This document shows positions 1 to 5,739 of a stretch of DNA of 7,536 nucleotides, piece by piece. The translations under genes were made by a program, and so were the position numbers. This DNA is from an uncultured Lachnospiraceae bacterium. GTDB lineage: Bacteria; Bacillota_A; Clostridia; Lachnospirales; Lachnospiraceae. The notes below the pieces were generated by a model. That model ran no database searches, had not been told where the DNA came from, and saw only the letters and a program-made list of their open reading frames with translations. The DNA lies in assembly GCA_947302185.1 (NCBI GenBank), contig CAMYVI010000121.1, positions 1 to 7,536 of the forward strand, written 5' to 3'. Every line of letters begins with the position of its first letter. Position 1 is the stretch's first letter.

Positions 1-1447
1 TGTGATTCTTCGCTCCAGAAAGTTTGGACAACAAACATACAGTCTCGACGTGCATCGTCTGCGGGAACATATCCACCAGACACCACCTCTTCACTCTCCA
101 CCCATGCTCTCTCAGCACAGCCATATCCTTCTTGAAACTCGACGCCTTGCAGGATATGTATACCATCTCTCCGACACCGTAATCTATGATCTGGCTGAGG
201 GCTCTCGGATTCACACCCTCGCGAGGCGGATCGAGAATAATATAATCCGGCTTCTCCTCGATTTCAGACAGCTTCTCAAGCACATCACCCGCGATGAATC
301 GGCAGTTCGTTATACCGTTCAGAGCCGCGTTCTCCTCCGCAGCCAGTACTGCTTCCGGAATCAGTTCCACTCCGTAGACCCGCTTCGCGACAGGTGATAG
401 CATCTGCCCGATTGTCCCCGTACCGCTGTAAAGGTCGTATAGAACAGGGCTGTTAAATGTCTCATTAACGCATTCGGTCTGCGTCTCACTCGCTTCCCCG
501 GCAAAATGACCGCCTTCCGGCGCCTGCCCCGTCACGTATCGACGGACCACATCATAAAGCAATTCAGCCCCGAGAGTATTGGTCTGGAAAAATGAGAAAG
601 CCGTGACCTTGAATTTCAGTCCAAGTAGCTCTTCATAAAAGTAATCTTGTCCGTAAAGAGTGTGCAAAACATCCACATTGACCGCATCTGCCATCTTATC
701 ATCCTCAGCATGGAAGATACCTGCAAACGATCCTCTGATCTCAAGCTTCCGCAGTCTGTCCGCCCATTCCGAAAAATCATGCTTCATCTGAGACGACGTG
801 ATCAAATATACTAATAGCTCTCCTGTCGTCTGGGAACGGCGGACAAGCAGGAATCGAAGAAAGCCCTCATGAATCCTCTTATTATATTTAGGGAGACTAT
901 TCTCCTTACAATAATCAAGTGTGGTCCTGACTATCTTTCGAATATCCTCATGCACTAGCCTGCAGGAATCCGCATTGAGGACCGTATATGTCGTTGCGCG
1001 CTTGTGGAGCCCAAGCGTCAAAGGTCCGTCAAGGACTTCATCACCAAAAGAAAACTCCATTTTATTTCTGTATTCGAACTCATCCGGACTTCCGAGTATT
1101 CCATCATACTGCGCTCCGTCCAGGACTTCTTCCAAAAGCCGGTTCACCATGTCAGACTTCATAGCTAACTGTTTCTCATACGGCACCGTCTGGCACAGAC
1201 ATCCCCCGCAGTCAGGGAAAATATCGCAGACCTCATCCCTGCACTCCATCGGTGATTTCTCCACGATTTCCAGAAGGCTCCCCTCCACGCGGTCCTTATG
1301 CTTTTTAAAGACGCGAAAGCGTATCTTCTGCCCCGGTATGGTATTCTTTACGGTAACTTTCTGTCCTTCTTCGGTATATATGCGGCCTCTGTTAGGGTAA
1401 TCGACTTTTTCGATCACGCCCTCGGCAATATCTTTTCTTTTCAGCAT
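1..1447 (-). CDS. rlmD: 23S rRNA (uracil-5-)-methyltransferase, RlmD/RumA family; 3' end outside the window
   Basis: SAM-dependent enzyme that makes 5-methyluridine in 23S rRNA (or in tRNA, for TrmA-like relatives). Translating the minus strand from ATG 1445-1447 gives 482 open codons to the window edge with no stop, so the C-terminus is missing. In order: an N-terminal TRAM-like region (about 5-62); iron-sulphur ligands C74, C80, C83 (C-x5-C-x2-C) and C162; YRNKMEFSFG at 126-135; FFQTN at 286-290; SAM-binding DLYSGTGTIG at 338-347; LDPPREG at 405-411; nucleophile C433 in YISCKASSF; and HVETV at 466-470 with the expected general base E468. A TAA lies in frame directly before the ATG, which fixes the 5' limit, but only a weak ribosome binding site (AGAG) is visible. 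Odd points are about 27 extra residues at 308-334 and SCKAS where many relatives have SCNPA. Family assignment is secure; the exact target (U1939, U747 or both) is not. Confidence 0.88.
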   Translation of the reverse strand, partial: MLKRKDIAEGVIEKVDYPNRGRIYTEEGQKVTVKNTIPGQKIRFRVFKKHKDRVEGSLLEIVEKSPMECRDEVCDIFPDCGGCLCQTVPYEKQLAMKSDMVNRLLEEVLDGAQYDGILGSPDEFEYRNKMEFSFGDEVLDGPLTLGLHKRATTYTVLNADSCRLVHEDIRKIVRTTLDYCKENSLPKYNKRIHEGFLRFLLVRRSQTTGELLVYLITSSQMKHDFSEWADRLRKLEIRGSFAGIFHAEDDKMADAVNVDVLHTLYGQDYFYEELLGLKFKVTAFSFFQTNTLGAELLYDVVRRYVTGQAPEGGHFAGEASETQTECVNETFNSPVLYDLYSGTGTIGQMLSPVAKRVYGVELIPEAVLAAEENAALNGITNCRFIAGDVLEKLSEIEEKPDYIILDPPREGVNPRALSQIIDYGVGEMVYISCKASSFKKDMAVLREHGWRVKRWCLVDMFPQTMHVETVCLLSKLSGAKNH

Positions 1448-1506
1448 TTATATATCTCTGTACTTTCTTATTTTTCGCAAATTTCTTAAGGAATCTTCTG
1501 CATGTT

Positions 1507-1566
1507 CAAGAACGCCCCGGCGATCTGGCCGCGACGGGCGCAGAGCGTAAGCGCTTTCCACTGCGC
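1507..1566. repeat. Palindromic intergenic repeat, copy 1
   Basis: Positions 1507-1558 align with 7486-7536 at the right edge. Both begin CAAGAACGCC, then share CGGCG, TCT and GCCGCG in register, and both end in an AAGC..C..TTC stretch offset by one base. The copy can fold: GCGCAG 1538-1543 pairs with CTGCGC 1561-1566, and inside it AGCG 1544-1547 pairs with CGCT 1552-1555. It lies in the 223-base gap between the acidic-tail gene and rlmD, probably within the rlmD leader. Positions 1567-1612 contain small palindromes (CCGCGG 1578-1583, AGCATGCT 1590-1597) and may belong to the same element, but copy 2 runs off the window before this can be tested. I see no gene in this gap. Confidence 0.6.
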
Positions 1567-1612
1567 ATGTCTGCGATCCGCGGTGCCTAAGCATGCTCAT
1601 CGTATCATACAC

Positions 1613-1640
1613 AAAAAAATCCCCGGCGTAAAGCCGGGGA
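1613..1640 (-). terminator. Intrinsic terminator of the acidic-tail membrane protein gene
   Basis: CCCCGGC (1621-1627) and GCCGGGG (1633-1639) form a perfect GC-rich stem around a 5-base loop, extended by T1620-A1640. On the minus strand the stem is followed by seven Ts (1613-1619), the classic Rho-independent layout. It starts 31 bases after the stop codon at 1671. Confidence 0.93.
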
Positions 1641-1670
1641 CAAATATTGTACTATTCTATTCGGTATGAT

Positions 1671-2015
1671 TTATTCCTCTACTACGTCGTCAGCAACTTC
1701 TGCCGGTGCATCGTCTGCAACCGCTTCCTCTGCCGGAGCCTCCTCTTCAGCAGCTTCCTCTGCCGGAGCCTCTTCCTCGTCCTCAAAATAATCATCATCT
1801 TCGAAGTAATCATCGAAGTCATCATCAAAATCATCTTCGAAGTCTTCGAGATAATCCGGTGTGAAGAAACGGTATACAGCATAAGCGATAGCTGCAACAG
1901 CCGCTACACAGCCGATGATTGCGAGTATCCAAAGGACAGTTTTGCCCTTCTCCTGTTTCCTGGCTTCATCCTGCAGTCTCACGCGGGCGAGAATCTCATC
2001 AACCTTATTATTCAT
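1671..2015 (-). CDS. Small single-pass membrane protein with a highly acidic C-terminal tail; function unknown
   Basis: 114 residues; I do not recognise a named family. Residues 1-25 are basic (K4, R11, R13, R19, K20, K23, K25). Residues 26-48 form one hydrophobic membrane segment rich in Ile, Ala and Val. The rest is almost wholly Asp, Glu, Ala, Pro and aromatics. Y55, F59, F63, F67 and F71 repeat every four residues in an Asp/Glu background, followed by three APAE units starting at 83, 93 and 103 (ten-residue period). The basic N-terminus and acidic tail suggest N-in/C-out, but no signal-peptide cleavage site is evident. I chose ATG 2013-2015 because GGATGG/GGTG lies at a usable distance upstream; an in-frame ATG at 2027 has its purine run directly abutting it. 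It has its own extended -10 promoter and a strong terminator, so it is probably a real monocistronic gene. Part of the tail coding is a direct 20-base repeat (1723-1742 and 1753-1772). Confidence 0.85.
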   Translation of the reverse strand: MNNKVDEILARVRLQDEARKQEKGKTVLWILAIIGCVAAVAAIAYAVYRFFTPDYLEDFEDDFDDDFDDYFEDDDYFEDEEEAPAEEAAEEEAPAEEAVADDAPAEVADDVVEE

Positions 2016-2047
2016 AAATAGCACCATCCTTTCCGAATACTGAGGTA

Positions 2048-2076
2048 ATTATATCACGATATGTTTTATTTTGCAC
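2048..2076 (-). promoter_or_regulatory. Extended -10 promoter of the acidic-tail membrane protein gene
   Basis: On the minus strand the -10 TATAAT is at 2053-2048 and is preceded by TGA, giving an extended -10 element. A weak -35 (GTGCAA, 2076-2071) sits 17 bases upstream. The start site should be near 2041, leaving a leader of about 25 bases before the ATG at 2015. Confidence 0.72.
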
Positions 2077-2108
2077 TAAAAAGTATTATTTTTTCAATCT
2101 TTTTGTGC
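2073..2108. other. AT-rich hairpin in the gap after pcrA
   Basis: GCAC-T-AAAAAG (2073-2083) pairs with CTTTTTGTGC (2099-2108), with one bulged base and a 15-base loop. It is the only stem I see after the pcrA stop at 2122. The T-rich tail (2109-2117) follows it on the plus strand, not on the minus strand, so it is a poor minus-strand terminator. One arm overlaps the -35 of the next gene's promoter. Confidence 0.35.
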
Positions 2109-2121
2109 TATTTTTCTATCA

Positions 2122-4503
2122 CTATTCTACTTTTTGCAGCTTTGCAAATGCAGCGAACATCTTTTTTATTCCCCATGCCGGGAAATCCACCGTCACCTCA
2201 TAATCACGTCCTCCCTCACGGATGGCTTTCACGGTTCCCACACCGAATTTCTTATGACTGACGCGGTCACCGACTTCATATCCGAGGATGCCATCGGAGA
2301 CACTCTCAATTCCCGATGAGCTGCCCGTGCGAATGAGAGTACCGTCGCTGTAAGCGTTCCCGCCGCTCGATCTTCGCTCCGTTCCGGAACCGCTCTTCAC
2401 ATGTGAATTTGTATCGTATCGTGACGAATGGCTTATGTACGGATTCGAATACGGCTTGACATCCGGTTTCGGTGCGAATGCCTTCGCATTAATTGCATCC
2501 CGCATATCCTTGCCGAAACCGCCTTTCAAGCTGCCGATTGACGATTTGACCGGATTCTTCCTCCCCTGATCAAGCTTTTCCCTGTCTATTTCCCGTACGA
2601 ACCTTGATACCGGATGAGGTTCCACCTGTCCTCGGACCATCCGCGCGTTGGCACAGGTGAGTGTGAGCAGCTCTTTTGCCCTTGTAATTCCTACGTAGCA
2701 GAGTCTTCTCTCCTCCTCGATTTCTTCTTCGGAATCGTCCGAATAGAGTGACATGGAACTCGGGAAAAGACCTTCTTCCATACCTGCCATATAGACGACC
2801 GGAAACTCCAGTCCTTTAGCTGCGTGGAGCGTCATCAGAAGTACACGGTCGTCCCCGTCTTCTACAGTATCGATATCCGCTATCAGCGCAACCTCCTCAA
2901 GGAAGCCCGAGAGGGTGGGATGCTCTGCATTGGTCTCATACTGGACAGCTTTTGAAATCAATTCATCAATATTCTGGAGCCTCTCTTTAGACTCATCCGT
3001 ATCTTCAGCGTCAAGCGCCTCCTTGTAGCCGGAATCGACGACCACCGTCTTTACAAGTTCGGAGACTGTCTGATGAAGCGCCTCTTCCCGAAGCTCACGA
3101 ATAAAACCGGTAAACGTTCCTATTTTCTTCGCCGTTGCCTTCGACAGACCCGGAATTCTCTCTGCTTCCAGAGCGGCATCAAAGAAGGACATGCCGGCAT
3201 CCTGAGCATAAGCACTTATCTTATTAACCGTCGTCTGACCGATCCCGCGTTTCGGCACATTAACAATACGCATAGAGGCAAGACTGTCAACAGCATTATC
3301 AACCGTTTTCAGGTAAGCAAGGACATCTTTGATCTCGCGCCTGCCGTAAAAATTCACGCCGCCGACAAGCTTATACGGAATATTCAGGAACAGGCACTTT
3401 TCTTCAAATAGTCTGGATTGGGCGTTCGTCCGGTAAAGAACAGCAAAATCCTTATAATTACGGTCACCGTTTCTTACCATTCTTCCAATCTCGGCGACAA
3501 TATTATCAGCCTCCTCAAATCCCGTATCGAATCTTCGGAACCGGACTTTCGCTCCCTCACCGTTCTCGGTCCACAGTTTCTTCGATTTTCTGCCGCGGTT
3601 ATTCCTTATAACTTCATTTGCCGCGTCCAGAATGTTAGATGTGGACCGGTAATTCTGTTCAAGCCGGATGACCGCGGCATCCGGAAAAATCTGTTCAAAA
3701 TTCAGTATATTTCGGATATTTGCCCCGCGGAACCTGTAAATACTCTGGTCATCGTCACCGACGACACAGAGATTTCGATGACGGCCAGCCAGGCGGCTCA
3801 CGAACTCGAACTGAACGGTATTCGTATCCTGATATTCGTCTACCATCAAATAGTGGAAGCGTTCCTGATAAAGCTCCAGAATATCAGGATGCTTATCGAA
3901 AAGCTCGACGGCGTTGACCAGAAGGTCGTCGAAGTCCATCGCATTATTTTCCCTGAGCTGCTTCTGATATTCCTCATAAAAATCGGACACAAGTCCTCCC
4001 CAGTAGTCATTACTGTTCAATTTGGCAAACTGCGCCGGACTTATATGTTCATTTTTTGCCGAAGATATGGCGTTCAGAACAGCTCTTTCCTTCACTCGCT
4101 TCGTATCAACATTTCTGCGCCGGAATATGTCTTTCATGATCTGAAGGGTATCATCCGTGTCATATATAGTAAAGTAGCGGGTGTACCCGAGTAGTTCGGC
4201 ATGTCTTCGCAAAATCCTTACACAGCAGGAGTGAAACGTCATTACCCATATCTGACCGGCCCCGAACCCGATGATATTATCGACACGGTTACGCATTTCA
4301 TCGGCTGCTTTATTCGTAAAGGTTATCGCCAGAATCTGTGACGGCATGACATCCATGACGTTCACGAGGTAAGCTATCCTGTGAACAAGAACACGTGTCT
4401 TGCCGGATCCTGCACCCGCGAGAATCAGGACCGGTCCTTCGGTCTTCAGTACCGCTTCACGCTGCTCTTTGTTCAGACCGGCAGTGATTTCATTTGCATT
4501 CAT
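2122..4503 (-). CDS. pcrA: ATP-dependent 3'-5' DNA helicase PcrA (UvrD/Rep superfamily 1A)
   Basis: Unwinds DNA with 3'-5' polarity in repair, in removal of RecA filaments, in plasmid replication and in clearing transcription-replication conflicts. The 793 residues show the full motif set: Q-motif Gln14; Walker A AGAGSGKT 29-36; motif Ia TFTNKAADEM 61-70; Walker B VDEYQDTN 221-228; motif III VGDDDQSIYRFRGA 248-261; motif IV QNYRS 283-287; motif V TLHAAKGLEF 558-567; motif VI RRLCYVGITRAK 599-610. A Gly/Ser-rich linker (about 640-740) leads to a small C-terminal domain (742-793, YEVGDRVSHKKFGVGTV onward), the Tudor-like RNA-polymerase-binding domain of Firmicutes PcrA. The protein is somewhat longer than the usual 720-740, mostly through the linker. 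ATG 4501-4503 has AAGGAG ten bases upstream. It is a single-gene unit with its own promoter; no clear terminator follows. Confidence 0.97.
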   Translation of the reverse strand: MNANEITAGLNKEQREAVLKTEGPVLILAGAGSGKTRVLVHRIAYLVNVMDVMPSQILAITFTNKAADEMRNRVDNIIGFGAGQIWVMTFHSCCVRILRRHAELLGYTRYFTIYDTDDTLQIMKDIFRRRNVDTKRVKERAVLNAISSAKNEHISPAQFAKLNSNDYWGGLVSDFYEEYQKQLRENNAMDFDDLLVNAVELFDKHPDILELYQERFHYLMVDEYQDTNTVQFEFVSRLAGRHRNLCVVGDDDQSIYRFRGANIRNILNFEQIFPDAAVIRLEQNYRSTSNILDAANEVIRNNRGRKSKKLWTENGEGAKVRFRRFDTGFEEADNIVAEIGRMVRNGDRNYKDFAVLYRTNAQSRLFEEKCLFLNIPYKLVGGVNFYGRREIKDVLAYLKTVDNAVDSLASMRIVNVPKRGIGQTTVNKISAYAQDAGMSFFDAALEAERIPGLSKATAKKIGTFTGFIRELREEALHQTVSELVKTVVVDSGYKEALDAEDTDESKERLQNIDELISKAVQYETNAEHPTLSGFLEEVALIADIDTVEDGDDRVLLMTLHAAKGLEFPVVYMAGMEEGLFPSSMSLYSDDSEEEIEEERRLCYVGITRAKELLTLTCANARMVRGQVEPHPVSRFVREIDREKLDQGRKNPVKSSIGSLKGGFGKDMRDAINAKAFAPKPDVKPYSNPYISHSSRYDTNSHVKSGSGTERRSSGGNAYSDGTLIRTGSSSGIESVSDGILGYEVGDRVSHKKFGVGTVKAIREGGRDYEVTVDFPAWGIKKMFAAFAKLQKVE

Positions 4504-4529
4504 CTATAAATAACTCCTTTATTCTGTTT

Positions 4530-4563
4530 TTCGGGGCAAATGTTCTTCATGAATGCCCCCGAA
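4530..4563 (-). promoter_or_regulatory. Hairpin in the pcrA leader
   Basis: In the minus-strand leader TTCGGGGGCA (4563-4554) pairs with TGCCCCGAA (4538-4530), with one extra G and a loop of about 15 bases. The stem ends some 14 bases before the AAGGAG ribosome binding site. No U-run follows, so it is not a terminator. It could stabilise the message or affect translation; no role is shown by the sequence. Confidence 0.45.
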
Positions 4564-4599
4564 AGCTTATGGCTGTCTTACCGATGTTCTGAAAAGAGT

Positions 4600-4608
4600 A
4601 TTCTACCA
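4600..4608 (-). promoter_or_regulatory. Extended -10 promoter of pcrA
   Basis: Minus strand TGG then TAGAAT (4608-4600) fits an extended -10. The position 17 bases upstream (TTCTTT, 4628-4623) is a poor -35 and coincides with the tail of the yerC terminator. The predicted start near 4593 gives a leader of about 90 bases. Confidence 0.55.
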
Positions 4609-4619
4609 CATCCAGCCTG

Positions 4620-4652
4620 CGAAAAGAAGCCTGCCGAATAATTCGGCAGGCT
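4620..4652 (-). terminator. Intrinsic terminator of yerC
   Basis: AGCCTGCCGAA (4628-4638) pairs perfectly with TTCGGCAGGCT (4642-4652), an 11-bp stem with a 3-base loop. On the minus strand a T-rich but interrupted tail (TCTTTTC, 4626-4620) follows. It begins 20 bases after the yerC stop and separates yerC from pcrA. Confidence 0.88.
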
Positions 4653-4671
4653 GACATCACGCTTTGTAACC

Positions 4672-4977
4672 TTATTCTTCACTCTTCTTTTTTTCGGCGA
4701 GTCGATTCCAGACTATATCATAACCGTTGTTCCCGTAGTTAAGTGACCGATTCACACGGCTGATCGTGGCGGTAGAGGCTCCGGTCTTTTCAGAAATATC
4801 CAGATATGTCTGCTTATTCCTGAGCATTCCTGCGACCTCATATCGCTGGGATAGTGAAAGAATCTCATTGATCGTGCACACATCTTCAAAAAAATCATAA
4901 GCCTCTTCTCTTGTTTCCAGGCACAGAATCGCGTCAAAAAGACTGTCAACCGCCTCTGTGTGAAGCTTCTTGTTCAT
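4672..4977 (-). CDS. yerC: YerC/YecD family TrpR-like DNA-binding protein
   Basis: 101 residues, typical of this small helical family, which resembles the TrpR repressor fold. A helical N-terminal part (about 5-50, with LSLSQRYEVAGML at 40-52) is followed by a helix-turn-helix at about 57-79 (TYLDISEKTGASTATISRVN), and a basic C-terminal tail. I chose ATG 4975-4977 because AAGGAG lies nine bases upstream and the protein then begins MNKKLHTEAVDSLFDAI, as relatives do; the earlier in-frame ATG at 5004 has no ribosome binding site. It is probably a transcriptional regulator; the regulated genes and any ligand are unknown. It has its own promoter and a strong terminator. In B. subtilis yerC lies near pcrA (from memory), which fits the neighbour here. 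Family assignment is strong; tryptophan binding should not be assumed. Confidence 0.93.
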   Translation of the reverse strand: MNKKLHTEAVDSLFDAILCLETREEAYDFFEDVCTINEILSLSQRYEVAGMLRNKQTYLDISEKTGASTATISRVNRSLNYGNNGYDIVWNRLAEKKKSEE

Positions 4978-5015
4978 CTTCCATTTCTCCTTTACTTGTA
5001 TCATAGAGCATATGT

Positions 5016-5053
5016 TATAGTCTGATTATACTATATTCCGGCCATGATTTTCT
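5016..5053 (-). promoter_or_regulatory. yerC promoter with an inverted repeat over the -10
   Basis: A perfect -10 TATAAT is at 5030-5025 on the minus strand; the -35 position (AGAAAA, 5053-5048, 17-base spacer) is poor, as expected for an activated or weak promoter. TATAGT (5016-5021) and ACTATA (5030-5035) form a 20-base inverted repeat with an 8-base centre covering the -10, a plausible repressor site. The remainder of the gap (5054-5211) has a T-run (TTTTTT, 5178-5173) without a good stem and small palindromes (TGACGTCA 5138-5145, TTCCGCGGAA 5152-5161), but no gene or clear terminator for the upstream DUF4364 gene. Confidence 0.5.
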
Positions 5054-5211
5054 ACTGTTTCGCGTTAAATCTTTCAAACTTTGCAGTGAAGAAGTATTCA
5101 AAGTATAGAAAAGCCCGAGCATCCATTCATCACAGTCTGACGTCACGAGAATTCCGCGGAAAAGATTAAATAAAAAATGCCGGAAGACTATTGTACAGCT
5201 GAGCGTATATC

Positions 5212-5739
5212 TCAATTCTCTATCTTCATCAGCAGCTTTTCCATAATATACATATATATCTCCTGTGATTTGGACGGCCAGCGTGCGCAGACACGTTCCG
5301 CCTCCTCCTCGGTCGGAACGTTGAATGTCAGGTCAATAAGCTTTTCCTTTCCCTCCTGAACATAGCAGCGTACCGCATATTCCCTTGTCTCCGTGCGAAC
5401 ATAGTCTGCTCTTGTACAGCTCTCATTTCTCATTTCAAATGCATTTTCCAGCAAATACTCATCTATGTCCGCCTTGATGGCATCCGAAATCATATATGAA
5501 AAGTACTCAAGAGTCTTCTCGCCGGCCTGCGTCGCCTGATAAGTCGATGTATTGCGTATTTTTTCTCCTTCTATCAGATCGGCTTCAAGGAGATCGTTAA
5601 TTACCTCCTGCACATGAAAATAGTCTGTGTATTCCTTACCGACAATAAACTCGGTGATTTGAGCATTAGTGAGCGGAAACGTAACCTTACGCAGCATATA
5701 GAGTATAATCAGTTTATATAATGTAGAAGCTTCAGCCAT
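5212..5739 (-). CDS. DUF4364 family protein, predicted winged-helix
   Basis: 175 residues, matching the DUF4364 family of Clostridia as I remember it. The N-terminal part (about 7-80) looks like a winged helix-turn-helix: LYKLIILYMLRK, LTNAQITEFIVG, a recognition-helix candidate HVQEVINDLLEADLI, then a wing ending TYQATQAGEKTLEYF. The rest (81-175) is mixed alpha/beta, with DLTFNVPTEEEAERVCARW at about 136-154, and no catalytic motif. ATG 5737-5739 overlaps the rarA stop by 8 bases, with GGAGGAG (5750-5744) inside the end of rarA, so it is probably co-transcribed and translationally coupled. The function is unknown; a DNA-binding or regulatory role is inferred only from the fold. No clear terminator follows. 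Confidence 0.88.
   Translation of the reverse strand: MAEASTLYKLIILYMLRKVTFPLTNAQITEFIVGKEYTDYFHVQEVINDLLEADLIEGEKIRNTSTYQATQAGEKTLEYFSYMISDAIKADIDEYLLENAFEMRNESCTRADYVRTETREYAVRCYVQEGKEKLIDLTFNVPTEEEAERVCARWPSKSQEIYMYIMEKLLMKIEN

Noticed and set aside
921..1400. Plus-strand open frame of 159 codons inside rlmD
   Set aside because: Antisense to the iron-sulphur and RNA-binding part of rlmD, which shows all its motifs on the minus strand.
1448..1500. Promoter directly upstream of rlmD
   Set aside because: TTGAAC (1509-1504) could be a -35, but no acceptable -10 lies at the right distance; I leave the rlmD promoter undefined.
1647..2021. Plus-strand open frame of 124 codons opposite the acidic-tail gene
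   Set aside because: Its Ile/Phe-rich appearance is the complement of Asp/Glu codons; the minus strand has promoter, ribosome binding site and terminator.
3418..4194. Plus-strand open frame of 258 codons inside pcrA
   Set aside because: It lies wholly antisense to the conserved helicase core; the composition is that of a shadow frame and no motif is visible.
5162..5211. Terminator after the DUF4364 gene
   Set aside because: There is a TTTTTT run at 5178-5173, but I could not find a stable stem directly before it.
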